From assembly GCA_945861405.1 (NCBI GenBank), contig CAMAUL010000024.1, positions 1 to 40,866 on the forward strand: a stretch of DNA of 40,866 nt, given 5' to 3'. Each line of letters starts with the position of its first letter. Position 1 is the stretch's first letter. Shown here piece by piece: positions 15,772 to 23,715 of the stretch. A program made the position numbers and the translations under genes. Under the pieces are notes generated by a model. That model saw only the letters and a list, made by a program, of their open reading frames with translations. It searched no databases and had not been told where the DNA came from. Source of the DNA: Candidatus Methylobacter oryzae. GTDB lineage: Bacteria; Pseudomonadota; Gammaproteobacteria; Methylococcales; Methylomonadaceae.

Positions 15772-16920
15772 TTAGAAGTGGTAATGCGCGCCCAAGCCGA
15801 TATATTCCACTTTATCTTTATAAAACTGCCCACTAGGACTGAAGCCATTATAGTATTCCGCAAGAATTTGAAGCTTCCGGCCTAATACTGCTACTTTTGG
15901 ATTTTCAAATTCAACGCCTGCTCTGGCCGACACATCAGTACTCCAGTTATTTTCATCATAATTCTTGATGTCAACTGCGATGATAGGTCGCATTGATGCA
16001 AAATCCACGGGCAAAGGATCAGGGCTTCGAAACTCAACACCGTATTGCGCCGACCACACCTTAAGCGCCGTAGGTTCTTTATGGAACAAGCCACCGCCAC
16101 CCCCATACAAACGTACGCCATAAGGAAGTTCATAAGAGAGTTTCAGATCCACGCCTTCATAACTCAGGTTCACGCGCTCGAATTTAGTGTTTACCTTGCG
16201 CAGTAGAAATTCATCACCCAGATGTGAACTCTGATGATAAAGGCGGCCAAACGCTGAAAATTTACCGGCACGCATACTTGAATAGACTGATGCGATAAAA
16301 TCGGTGTTGAGCAGATCCGACGATGAGGCCCCCAGATTGAAGTCACTAAAAACCCCGGCTTGAATTCCTGTTTCCCATTGCACTGTGGATTGCCCGAAGT
16401 TACTGCGATAAAACGGTATGGTTTCACCGAAGCTGACAGAGGCTATATCTCTTCCATCAAAATTATTGCTTTGGTAATTGCGGTACGCAGCCGAAAAATG
16501 CGCCCAACGCGTATCTGCCAATAATGGCTTGAACAAATGCCCTTTAGGTAAAAGTCCTGTTTGCAATAGGGTCGGTTCAGATGCTGATGCAGATGCGGTC
16601 TCATTACCGGAAACCTGTGCAGCATTTAGACTATTGTCCATAGGCTGCTGGCTGGTGGCTTCCGAAGTCTTTACCGCATTAACGCCAGGAATTTCCCATA
16701 ATAGCTGCACCGCTTTGGCGCGGTCTGAGGCCTCCATACCTGCTACCGGCAAAGTAATTACGCCATCCTTCACCAATAACGGCATTTCAAGCTTTACACG
16801 ATGCTTTAAAACGCCGACAGCATAACCGGCAATATAAGCGTCATCCTGAACTATGGCATGAGCAAAAGTTGTCGATGCCAGCATGACTGCCAGAACAGCT
16901 GTAAACCTTAAATAAACCAT
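15772..16920 (-). CDS. DUF1207 family outer-membrane protein with N-terminal BON-like segment
   Basis: Encodes 382 residues. A signal peptide ends at TFAHA. Residues about 28-85 resemble a BON-type fold (ITLPVAGMEASDRAKAVQLL, then IPGVNAVKT). A Ser/Ala-rich linker follows (about 95-118), part of which is duplicated downstream. The rest matches DUF1207, with its hallmark LFKPLLADTRWAHFSAAY, alternating hydrophobic strands, and a terminal aromatic YHF typical of outer-membrane beta barrels. Function of DUF1207 is unknown. It begins 2 bases after the stop of the BON lipoprotein gene and should be transcribed with it from site c. No strong ribosome binding site is seen, so translation may be coupled. 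Confidence 0.8.
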   Translation of the reverse strand: MVYLRFTAVLAVMLASTTFAHAIVQDDAYIAGYAVGVLKHRVKLEMPLLVKDGVITLPVAGMEASDRAKAVQLLWEIPGVNAVKTSEATSQQPMDNSLNAAQVSGNETASASASEPTLLQTGLLPKGHLFKPLLADTRWAHFSAAYRNYQSNNFDGRDIASVSFGETIPFYRSNFGQSTVQWETGIQAGVFSDFNLGASSSDLLNTDFIASVYSSMRAGKFSAFGRLYHQSSHLGDEFLLRKVNTKFERVNLSYEGVDLKLSYELPYGVRLYGGGGGLFHKEPTALKVWSAQYGVEFRSPDPLPVDFASMRPIIAVDIKNYDENNWSTDVSARAGVEFENPKVAVLGRKLQILAEYYNGFSPSGQFYKDKVEYIGLGAHYHF

Positions 16921-16922
16921 TA

Positions 16923-17381
16923 TTATTTGCTCGGTGTGCTTGATTTTACAGTTAGGTCGGTTATTACTGATTTCACATTCTTCTGACTACTGGTCACTTC
17001 CATCGCTCTGCCGATGCTTTGCTCGGAATCAACCGTGCCGCTCAACTTCACTACGCCTTTGTCTGTGGTTACGTCGATATGGGATGCGTTAAGCATGGGG
17101 TCATTTAAGATGGCTGCCTTAACCTTTGTGGTAATAACCGAGTCATCAATGTATTCGCCAGCTGTTTCGGTTTTTTCGGTTACCGATTCCTTGGCGGCTT
17201 CAATTTTTTTCTCCGCTTTTTCTGTCGTTTGCTCAATCTCTTGTTCAGCTTTTTCAGCCGCACGATCAATTTCTTTTCCTGCCTTTTCTGCTGATCCTTC
17301 TTTTTGGCAACCAACCAATCCGAGTGCAGCGGATAAACAGGCAATGACAAGAACTCTATCGGCTAATATTGTTGTTTTCAT
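16923..17381 (-). CDS. BON-domain lipoprotein with helical linker
   Basis: Encodes 152 residues. The signal peptide has a lipobox (LGLVGC). Residues about 30-75 are a Lys/Glu-rich helix made of repeated AEKAEQEIEQ-like units, probably a spacer or coiled coil. The BON domain (about 76-148) starts with EYIDDSVITTKVKAAI and contains GVVKLSGTVDS. BON domains bind phospholipid surfaces; OsmY and DolP are family relatives that protect the envelope. The same EY-DDSVITTKVKA block occurs in the lipoprotein at 19365-19679, so they are paralogues. First gene of a two-gene operon with DUF1207. Confidence 0.88.
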   Translation of the reverse strand: MKTTILADRVLVIACLSAALGLVGCQKEGSAEKAGKEIDRAAEKAEQEIEQTTEKAEKKIEAAKESVTEKTETAGEYIDDSVITTKVKAAILNDPMLNASHIDVTTDKGVVKLSGTVDSEQSIGRAMEVTSSQKNVKSVITDLTVKSSTPSK

Positions 17382-17491
17382 GGGTTATTCCTTAAAGTAT
17401 TGAGTATTGTTAATAAGTGCACTAGATGACCTAGTGGCACACGTTAGAGAAAAGTTGGGGTAAAAAAGTAGCGAGTTTAAAACTCATAGGG

Positions 17492-17537
17492 ATTCTAACG
17501 ACAAGAATAGGGGCGGTCTGTGCGGTATCGTACATAA
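17492..17537 (-). promoter_or_regulatory. Candidate Crp/Fnr class II promoter of the BON-DUF1207 operon (site c)
   Basis: The minus-strand core is GTACG-ATAC-CGCAC (17533-17520) with TTAT and AGAC flanks. An 18-base gap is followed by TAGAAT (17497-17492), a good -10. Transcription would start near 17485, about 105 bases before the start codon. Confidence 0.6.
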
Positions 17538-17601
17538 GACCTAAGTGGTTGCTCTATTTCGAGAACGAATTCAACAGATAAGACCCGGTTAGTTGACATA
17601 A

Positions 17602-17625
17602 AAAACCCGCTTGAAAGCGGGTTTT
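17602..17625 (-). terminator. Intrinsic terminator of the OmpA-like gene
   Basis: AAAACCCGC and GCGGGTTTT pair around a 6-base loop. On the minus strand the stem ends in a run of T (TTTTTTATG), the usual form of a Rho-independent terminator. It lies about 50 bases after the OmpA-like stop codon and isolates it from site c downstream. Confidence 0.85.
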
Positions 17626-17676
17626 GGTGTTTATAGCATTAAGAAAATTCCGGCCTGTTTTGGCCTTAACAATTTA

Positions 17677-18723
17677 TCAATATTCGATCCAGATCAACTC
17701 GACACGACGGTTTTCTGCTTTACCGGCTTCGGTGCGGTTATCGGCAATAGGTTGAGTTTCGCCATAGCCTTTGGCAATCAGTCTGTTGGTAACGCCTTTC
17801 ATTTTAAGATAATCAACAACTGACTTCGCACGCCGCTGCGACAACTTCATATTATAGGCATTGCTACCTTCGCTGCTGGTATGGCCTTGAACTTCAATGT
17901 CATTTTTCTGAGGATAGGAAACAAGATTTCCAGCGACACCGTCAAGTAGTTCCTTGGCATTTAATGTCAACACCGCAGAATCATATTGGAAATGTTGGCC
18001 TGTCAGCACAAGTCTGATCGGGCATCCCGTATTGTTAACCTTGCTGCCTTTAATGGTTCCAGGACATTTATCCAGGCAGTCGTTAACACCGTCAGAATCG
18101 CTATCCAACGTAGAGCAGCTTGCAACCGGGGTAGAGGCCGCAATTGGGGCGATAGCCTTTGATTCGGATTTCGGTTTGTCACCGAACGGAATAACAAAAC
18201 CAACGTTAACCGTCATATCATGAAATTCATCCGTACCGGGCTGTACCTGAGCATTAAGATTATTATTGTAACGATAACGCACATCACTGCGGAGCAAGAA
18301 GTTGTCGTGCAGCTCGTAGCTAAAACCTGCGCCTGCTTCGCCAATAGCGCCCACACCGCAGTTAGCGGAAGCGCACGTGTTCATGCCGCCTGCTGCGACG
18401 ACAGCATAAGGCGAGAATTTATCGCGAAAGAAATAATACTGCAAATCAGCCGTGCCGCCGACCAGATCCCAGGGGCCGTTATCACCGCCAAATCCTTCAT
18501 AAAAGCCTTTCACTTCGACGTTGAAATGCTTGTCGAGGATTTTACCGATGCCCATGCCGCCTCCCCAGCCGTCGCTTGCTCTGCGATCACCGCCGGTTTT
18601 GACAAATGACGCGAAAGGCGCAATATACCAGCGGTCATCCTGAAATTGATCGGCAGCCTGCGCCAGCGGCAGGAAAGCCGCGCTGGAAAATGCGGCAATA
18701 GTAAGTAATTTTCTTTTCAACAT
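17677..18723 (-). CDS. OmpA family outer-membrane protein
   Basis: Encodes 348 residues. The start at 18723 has AAGGA 6-8 bases upstream; an ATG at 18753 would add ten residues. A signal peptide ends at LAQAA. Residues about 25-195 form an OmpA-type eight-strand barrel (WYIAPFASFVKTGGDRR near the front, VNVGFVIPFG at the end). A short calcium-type repeat follows (DSDSDGVNDCLDKCPGT). The C-terminal OmpA domain (about 235-345) binds peptidoglycan and contains NDIEVQGHTSSEGSNAYN and LSQRRAKSVVDYL. The Asp that contacts diaminopimelate in OmpA (GYTDRIG) is Ser here (GHTSSEG) while the Arg is kept, so binding may be altered. Expression is expected from site d; a terminator follows. Confidence 0.92.
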   Translation of the reverse strand: MLKRKLLTIAAFSSAAFLPLAQAADQFQDDRWYIAPFASFVKTGGDRRASDGWGGGMGIGKILDKHFNVEVKGFYEGFGGDNGPWDLVGGTADLQYYFFRDKFSPYAVVAAGGMNTCASANCGVGAIGEAGAGFSYELHDNFLLRSDVRYRYNNNLNAQVQPGTDEFHDMTVNVGFVIPFGDKPKSESKAIAPIAASTPVASCSTLDSDSDGVNDCLDKCPGTIKGSKVNNTGCPIRLVLTGQHFQYDSAVLTLNAKELLDGVAGNLVSYPQKNDIEVQGHTSSEGSNAYNMKLSQRRAKSVVDYLKMKGVTNRLIAKGYGETQPIADNRTEAGKAENRRVELIWIEY

Positions 18724-18882
18724 AATCTTTTCCTTTCTAAATATTCTTTTCATGAGGTGTCCTTTGAATTAATTGCGTTATTTCAGTTCGGTTTACACTA
18801 TTTTGAACGACGATGATGTTAATGCTATCCCTACAGAAGAAACCACTCCTTACGGTAATTGTTGTTAAAAAATATCAAAAGT

Positions 18883-18929
18883 AGTTTAACCGCAACATTA
18901 GCAACCCGTCAGTGCGGTACCGCACACAA
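18883..18929 (-). promoter_or_regulatory. Candidate Crp/Fnr class II promoter of the OmpA-like gene (site d)
   Basis: The core GTGCG-GTAC-CGCAC (18925-18912) is a perfect 14-bp palindrome, the best copy in the window. TAAACT (18888-18883) lies 19 bases after the 22-bp element, one more than elsewhere, and shares TTGCGGTTAAACT with site b. The leader would be about 150 bases. Confidence 0.6.
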
Positions 18930-19133
18930 CAGTCTTACAAAGCAAAACACTTGCACAAATTCATCACACATCATGTCTTAGCCTGTGCTGTGCTGTGCTG
19001 TATTGCACTCAACCACCTGCCGCCTGGAGTACGGTAGCCTTACGGTGTTCAAGATTAAATTGGGGTATCTGTGTTAACTCCTGAATTGAAATAAAAGCAT
19101 TCTCTATATGTTGTTATAGAATCCACCCAGCCT
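18930..19133. other. Divergent intergenic region between OmpA-like and BON lipoprotein genes
   Basis: No gene is seen. It separates two back-to-back candidate promoters (sites d and g). A short tandem CTGTG run (about 18973-18993) is the only local structure noted. Confidence 0.5.
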
Positions 19134-19179
19134 GTATGTGCGCCACCGTACCGACTGCAGCTAGTTTTGCGGCTAAAGT
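19134..19179 (+). promoter_or_regulatory. Candidate Crp/Fnr class II promoter of the small BON lipoprotein gene (site g)
   Basis: GTGCG-CCAC-CGTAC (19138-19151) has the CGAC flank. After 18 bases comes TAAAGT (19174-19179), within TTGCGGCTAAAGTG, a close match to TAGCGGTTAAACTG at site b. The orientation is plus, toward the gene at 19365. Confidence 0.6.
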
Positions 19180-19364
19180 GTTTTTAAGGGGGTTGGCAAG
19201 TATTCGGCGCTAAACATGTAACCGGTTACGAGAGCAGCGCCTGATCGTTAGTCGAATATTAACCGGCTTGTTTTTGTCTTTAGAACTTATCTCAACAGAC
19301 CGTTCACCCCAGAGCAACAAAGGGCTTGGCCTACCGAGAGAGGTGCTTAATTGGAGATTTGCTT

Positions 19365-19679
19365 ATGAAACACCTTATTAGATTTTTTTCCGCATTTTTT
19401 ATGGTTCTGGCATTAATGACCGCCTCAGGTTGCGGATCGACGCCAAGACATGAGGGAACCGGGGAGTATGTTGACGACAGCGTAATCACCACCAAGGTCA
19501 AGGCAGTGCTATTCAATGAGCCCAACCTGAGATCTGGCCAAGTCAATGTTGAAACTTTCAAGGGCGAGGTTCAATTAAGTGGCTTCGTGAATTCCCAGGC
19601 CGATATTGACAGAGCTGTCGAAATTGCACGCCGAGTCGAGGGCGTGACGTCTGTCAAGAATGACATGCGACTCAGATAG
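19365..19679 (+). CDS. Small BON-domain lipoprotein
   Basis: Encodes 104 residues. The start at 19365 has GGAG 8 bases upstream; a longer frame from 19326 lacks this. The signal peptide has a lipobox (MTASGC). The rest is a single BON domain: EYVDDSVITTKVKAVLF, then GEVQLSGFVNSQADIDRA, then VEGVTSVKNDM. It lacks the long helical spacer of its paralogue at 16923-17381. Likely an envelope-stress lipoprotein of the OsmY/DolP kind; the exact role is not known. Confidence 0.88.
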   Translation: MKHLIRFFSAFFMVLALMTASGCGSTPRHEGTGEYVDDSVITTKVKAVLFNEPNLRSGQVNVETFKGEVQLSGFVNSQADIDRAVEIARRVEGVTSVKNDMRLR

Positions 19680-19780
19680 AAGGAGAAAATCATCTGAAAA
19701 CCGCCAGCGGATCATTGATTTTCGCTGGATGTCAGAATCAGTTGATTACTACCACTTTTTTGCACATCGCTGAAGCCCAA

Positions 19781-19805
19781 GAAGCTCTGGATTAATCAGA
19801 GCTTC
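19781..19805. terminator. Probable terminator between convergent genes
   Basis: GAAGCTCTG and CAGAGCTTC pair perfectly around a 7-base loop. It sits between the plus-strand BON gene and the minus-strand DUF3185-like gene and is followed by GTTTATCTCTA on the plus strand. The T-run is poor, so confidence is moderate. Confidence 0.5.
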
Positions 19806-19878
19806 GTTTATCTCTATCGTAAAATTTACGTATGGTATGACTGGATAAACTCTTGGTCTATTCACATCAATGCAGCCG

Positions 19879-20100
19879 CTAGCTCTTCCTGCTCGCAAAA
19901 AGCAAAAGCCCGCCGCCCACCACTATCGCCCCCACACCAACCCAGATCGGGACATAAACCGTTTCAGTGTCTTTAACCGACAGCTCCAGCGGACCTAACT
20001 TGGCTTCCTGAGTCTCCCGCGTATAACTGAAATTACCATACACCAAGCCTAATAGACCGGCTATGATCAATACGCTTGCCACGATCTTCACTGCGCTCAT
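19879..20100 (-). CDS. DUF3185-like small membrane protein
   Basis: Encodes 73 residues. The start at 20100 has GGGAGAG upstream; the longer frame to 20226 has no such support. Two membrane segments are seen: VASVLIIAGLLGLVYGNF and VGVGAIVVGGGLLLFA, joined by a short polar loop containing Thr-Arg-Glu-Thr. This arrangement fits the DUF3185 family of inner-membrane proteins, whose function is unknown and which often sit beside CsbD and lmo0937-type genes. Last gene of a probable csbD-lmo0937-DUF3185 group. Confidence 0.75.
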   Translation of the reverse strand: MSAVKIVASVLIIAGLLGLVYGNFSYTRETQEAKLGPLELSVKDTETVYVPIWVGVGAIVVGGGLLLFASRKS

Positions 20101-20200
20101 CTCATCTCTCCCATTATATAATGACACTCCCGAATTTTGATCTCGGACAACGCGCTCGGGAGTGCCCGGCATAAGCCGGGACTCTAAGCGCACAATACCG

Positions 20201-20347
20201 CTACAAGCGTCGGCCTTGAATGACACGCAGCACGATCACGATGACTGCGATAACCAACAGAATATGAATGAACCCGCCCAATGTGTACGAGGAGACAAAG
20301 CCCAGTATCCAGAGGATAATTAAAACGATCGCTAAAGTTTCAAGCAT
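20201..20347 (-). CDS. lmo0937-like small membrane protein
   Basis: A 48-residue protein. The sequence starts MLETLAIVLIILWILGF, continues YTLGGFIHILLVIAV and ends RVIQGRRL, which is the typical pattern of the lmo0937 family: two membrane helices and a short basic tail. GGAG lies 8 bases before the start. Function is unknown; homologues are found with general-stress genes. It is probably cotranscribed with the CsbD gene. Confidence 0.85.
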   Translation of the reverse strand: MLETLAIVLIILWILGFVSSYTLGGFIHILLVIAVIVIVLRVIQGRRL

Positions 20348-20553
20348 TTGTGCTTCTCCGTAAGAGATCGTCAATTGACGACGATATGAACCACAGATAA
20401 ATTGATGAAGTATGGACGATGGTCATGCCCGTAAGCTGATGAGCTTCATATTCATCTCCTGTAAAAAAGGTATTTGAGGGCATCGCGTTGCCTGCCATGC
20501 AGGGCAAGGCCAACCAGCCTGGACTCGACTGCCCAAGCCTAGTCGCGCCCGTT

Positions 20554-20730
20554 TTAGCTGCCTTTCTTAATTTCTTCCTTGAGATCACCAAAGCCCGCCT
20601 GAACCTTGCCGACATTCTTTTGGATAGCGCCTTCTACTTCCATAGCCTCATCATCCAGTATCACGCCAGCGGCTTCCTTGACTTTACCTTTAACTTCTTC
20701 GACTCGGCCTTTTATTTGATCTTTGTTCAT
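20554..20730 (-). CDS. CsbD family stress protein
   Basis: A 58-residue hydrophilic protein starting MNKDQIKGRVEEVKGKVKEA and containing QAGFGDLKEEIKK, the CsbD (YjbJ-like) pattern of short amphipathic helices. GGAG lies 6 bases before the ATG. CsbD proteins are abundant general-stress proteins of unknown mechanism (sigma-B controlled in Bacillus; YjbJ in E. coli). Here the gene is the first after site e. Confidence 0.9.
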   Translation of the reverse strand: MNKDQIKGRVEEVKGKVKEAAGVILDDEAMEVEGAIQKNVGKVQAGFGDLKEEIKKGS

Positions 20731-20813
20731 GAGATTCTCCTGATAATTGATTTAACCATGGACAGATAGCCATGACCAAAGCACGGAATGATGTTTCCCA
20801 TTGCTCAATCAAG

Positions 20814-20859
20814 ACAATAAACACAAAATTGAACACAGTCGGTACGGTAACGCACATAG
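20814..20859 (-). promoter_or_regulatory. Candidate Crp/Fnr class II promoter of the CsbD gene (site e)
   Basis: The minus-strand core is GTGCG-TTAC-CGTAC (20855-20842) with a CGAC flank. TATTGT (20819-20814) follows after 18 bases. The leader to the CsbD start would be about 77 bases. The same transcript could reach the lmo0937-like and DUF3185-like genes. Confidence 0.6.
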
Positions 20860-21033
20860 ATTTGGGATTTTCTAACACAATGAGAAATCGTAGATGTCTG
20901 TTTTTTCACGGAGGGGGGCTTCCACCATATTCATGTAGATTAGTGGTATGCAGAAAATACGAAGTTTTATATTGTTCTTCTTGATCTCCGCGCCCTTCGT
21001 GGTGCATAAAAAGATCAATAAAATTTTGAACGA

Positions 21034-21220
21034 CTACTCACTCTGTTTCTGGTTGGTTATGCCATTCGGCACATACGCGGAAGTGACATGCTGAACGGCA
21101 GACTCGCAATGGCCTTTTTGATCGTCAAAGAAAATATCCGCGCCGAAAGCCTTCAAAAAAGCGCCCTTGGCTATGCCACCCAAGAACAGCGCCTCATCGA
21201 TACGCATGCCCCAGCCGGGT
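21034..21220 (-). pseudogene. C-terminal remnant of a 5'-nucleotidase gene
   Basis: The minus strand reads LPGWGMRIDEALFLGG, then AFLKAFGADIFFDDQKGHCE, then a stop codon at 21034-21036. This matches the C-terminal end of cytosolic 5'-nucleotidases (cN-I type), which carry an FFDDQ-HC motif. Only about 60 codons remain of a protein that is normally around 300. The coding match stops exactly where a 12-bp hairpin begins, suggesting deletion or repeat insertion at that point. Confidence 0.75.
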
Positions 21221-21221
21221 A

Positions 21222-21253
21222 AAGTCGGGCAACATCTTTTCGTTGCCCGACTT
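21222..21253. repeat. 12-bp hairpin at the nucleotidase breakpoint
   Basis: AAGTCGGGCAAC and GTTGCCCGACTT pair perfectly around 8 bases. It resembles the GTCGGGTTACGC family at 1523-1599 in layout. It lies at the truncation point of the 5'-nucleotidase remnant and about 125 bases before proS. Confidence 0.7.
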
Positions 21254-21378
21254 ACATAACTACTCCGTCAATAATCTGCATAAGTCAGTAATCCAACTTG
21301 ATTACGATAACAGGATGACTAAACCGGCATTAAATCTGTAAAATAACGGCTTTCTTTGTCCAGCTCCTTAAAACAAAC

Positions 21379-23088
21379 ATGCGTACTTCTCAATTCCCGC
21401 TCAATACCGTTAAAGAAACACCGGCCGATGCCGAAATTGCCAGCCATCAATTAATGATCCGCGCAGGACTCATCCGCAAACTGGCCGCAGGTCTTTACAC
21501 TTGGTTACCCTTGGGGCTGCGGGTGATGCGCAAGGTCGAGAAAATCACCCGCGAAGAAATGGAAAAAACCGGCGCGCTGGAAGTGCTGATGCCCGGCCTG
21601 CAACCCGCCGAGCTGTGGCAGGAAACCGGACGTTGGGAACAATACGGCCCGGAACTGGCGCGGTTAAAAGACCGCCATGACCGCGATTTCTGCCTGGGGC
21701 CGACGCATGAAGAAATCATTACCGATCTGGCGCGTAACGAAATCAAGAGCTACAAGCAGCTACCGATCACTTATTACCAGATTCAATCCAAGTTCCGCGA
21801 TGAAATCCGTCCCCGTTTCGGCGTGATGCGTTCGCGCGAATTCATCATGAAAGATGCCTATTCCTTCCATTTGGATCATGAATCGTTGCAGCTTACCTAC
21901 GATGCGATGTATCAGGCTTACACCAATATTTTTAACCATCTTGGCTTGAATTTTCGCGCAGTAGTTGCCGATTCCGGCTCGATAGGCGGCGCGGTATCGC
22001 ATGAATTCCATGTGCTGGCCGATTCCGGCGAAGACGCGATTGCGTTCTCGACCGACAGCGAGTACGCCGCCAATGTGGAAAAAGCCGAAGCGGTCGTGCC
22101 TGCCGGATCTCGCGGCGCGGCTATCGAGGCGTTGACGCTGATCGATACGCCCAGCCAGCACAGCATCGAAGAAGTCTGCGGTTTTTTAAATATCCCAGCC
22201 ACGCAATGTCTTAAGACTTTGATCGTTAAAGGCGAAGAAGACACGCTGGTGGCGCTGCTGTTAAGAGGCGACCACAACCTTAACGAGATTAAAGCGATCA
22301 AAATCGACGGCATCGCCTCGCCGCTTGAGTTCGCCAGCGATGAGCAAGTGGGCAGCGCCTGCAACTGCAAGCCCGGCTCCATCGGCCCGATAGGCTTGAA
22401 CATCAAGATCATCGCCGACCGTAGCGTGACCTTGATGGCCAATTTCGTTTGCGGCGCGAATCAGGACGGCAAGCATTATCAAGGCGTCAACTGGGAACGC
22501 GATCTGCCTGTTCCAGACCACGTTGCCGACCTGCGCATGGTGGTTGAAGGCGACCCCAGCCCGGACGGCAAAGGCCAAATCACGCTGGCTCGCGGCATCG
22601 AAGTCGGCCATATCTTCCAACTGGGCACCAAATACAGCGAAGCCATGAAAGCCGGGGTGATCAACGAAGGCGGCAAAAACCAGATCATGACGATGGGCTG
22701 TTACGGTATCGGCATTTCCCGCGTAGTCGCCGCCGCCATCGAGCAGAACCACGACGATAAAGGCATCATCTGGCCGACCAATCTTGCGCCTTTCCAGGTC
22801 GCGCTGTGCCCGATGAACATGCACAAATCGGAGCGTCTGAAAGAGGCCTCGGAAAAGTTGTACCAGGAGTTGCTGGCGGCTGGCATTGATGTGTTGTTCG
22901 ACGACAGAAAAGTCCGCGCCGGATTTATGTTTTCCGACATGGAACTGATCGGCATCCCGCATTGTATCGTGGTGGGCGACCGAGGCCTGGACTCAGGCAC
23001 GGTTGAATACAAGGCCCGAACGGCTGAGGCGAACGAAGAAATCCCGTTTGCGGATATTATTGGTTTTTTGAAGGCGAAGTTAGGTTAA
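21379..23088 (+). CDS. proS: Prolyl-tRNA synthetase
   Basis: A 569-residue cytoplasmic class IIa enzyme that charges tRNA-Pro. Its length matches the bacterial-type ProS, which has an inserted editing domain. Visible landmarks are [34 protein letters not shown] (motif 2 region), the INS editing domain at about 225-400 ([28 protein letters not shown]), [17 protein letters not shown] (motif 3) and the anticodon-binding C terminus ([17 protein letters not shown]). No leader or T-box type element was seen upstream. Confidence 0.98.
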   Translation: MRTSQFPLNTVKETPADAEIASHQLMIRAGLIRKLAAGLYTWLPLGLRVMRKVEKITREEMEKTGALEVLMPGLQPAELWQETGRWEQYGPELARLKDRHDRDFCLGPTHEEIITDLARNEIKSYKQLPITYYQIQSKFRDEIRPRFGVMRSREFIMKDAYSFHLDHESLQLTYDAMYQAYTNIFNHLGLNFRAVVADSGSIGGAVSHEFHVLADSGEDAIAFSTDSEYAANVEKAEAVVPAGSRGAAIEALTLIDTPSQHSIEEVCGFLNIPATQCLKTLIVKGEEDTLVALLLRGDHNLNEIKAIKIDGIASPLEFASDEQVGSACNCKPGSIGPIGLNIKIIADRSVTLMANFVCGANQDGKHYQGVNWERDLPVPDHVADLRMVVEGDPSPDGKGQITLARGIEVGHIFQLGTKYSEAMKAGVINEGGKNQIMTMGCYGIGISRVVAAAIEQNHDDKGIIWPTNLAPFQVALCPMNMHKSERLKEASEKLYQELLAAGIDVLFDDRKVRAGFMFSDMELIGIPHCIVVGDRGLDSGTVEYKARTAEANEEIPFADIIGFLKAKLG

Positions 23089-23091
23089 ATA

Positions 23092-23182
23092 GTAGGGGCG
23101 CCCCTTGTGGGTGACCTTTCTTTGTGGCCCCCACATGCAATAGGCCATTTTCGATAAGGGCAACCACAAGGGTTGCCCCTAC
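23092..23182. repeat. Imperfect inverted repeat after proS
   Basis: GTAGGGGCGCCCCTTGTGG at the left end and CCACAAGGGTTGCCCCTAC at the right end are near reverse complements across 91 bases, starting 3 bases after the proS stop codon. The ends match the TGTAGGGG hairpin at 1453-1481. It may serve as a folded mRNA end between convergent genes. Confidence 0.75.
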
Positions 23183-23193
23183 CTGTATTTTTA

Positions 23194-23712
23194 TTACCGC
23201 CCAATCAAATTCAACGTTCTTTCCGGCAGGCTTTCTGTCGTTGCCCCTTCCAGATGCAAGCGCGCATCTTCATGCACGGTGGTCATAAACCGAATCAACT
23301 GCATCTCGTGCTGCATTTTCTGTTCGAAATCTTCCGCTTCCCACATTTTATTCAGCAAAAATTTCGCATGATGATGAATGGTGAAGGCGACCGCCTCGGG
23401 CAGATGGGTATAGCTGGACTGGATTGAAGCTTTAAGCTGATCCAGCGCCGCCAGATACTGTTTGTAATCTTTAACATCCTGCTGGCACTTGGTTTTAAAC
23501 ATCGACAGTTCGGCGTCGTGCTTAGTCCTTAGCAAGCTGATGTCATGCTCCAGCCGTACGCTTCTCTTTTTTAATTCGGCTTCCAGGGCTTTTTCGGCCA
23601 AGACTCGGGCATGTTTGAGCTTGGCCTGATCGCCCTGATTAGCCAGCTGCCATTTCAGGTTTTGATCTTTGACCGAATGGAACAGCTGAATAATTTTATT
23701 TAAGATAGTCAT
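23194..23712 (-). CDS. Unknown coiled-coil protein
   Basis: Encodes 172 residues and was not recognised. No signal peptide or membrane segment is seen. Residues about 25-100 are strongly helical and charged (ARVLAEKALEAELKKRSVRL, then KTKCQQDVKDYKQYLAALDQ), suggesting a coiled coil. The C-terminal part (EAVAFTIHHHAKFLLNKMWE) has a His-rich patch. It begins 3 bases after the stop codon of the membrane protein gene upstream, so the two form an operon and may form a membrane-anchored complex. Confidence 0.75.
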   Translation of the reverse strand: MTILNKIIQLFHSVKDQNLKWQLANQGDQAKLKHARVLAEKALEAELKKRSVRLEHDISLLRTKHDAELSMFKTKCQQDVKDYKQYLAALDQLKASIQSSYTHLPEAVAFTIHHHAKFLLNKMWEAEDFEQKMQHEMQLIRFMTTVHEDARLHLEGATTESLPERTLNLIGR

Positions 23713-23715
23713 GCG

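Noticed and set aside
22261..22962. 233-codon minus-strand frame inside proS
   Set aside because: It is antisense to a clear housekeeping gene and reads as a shadow of its codon pattern.
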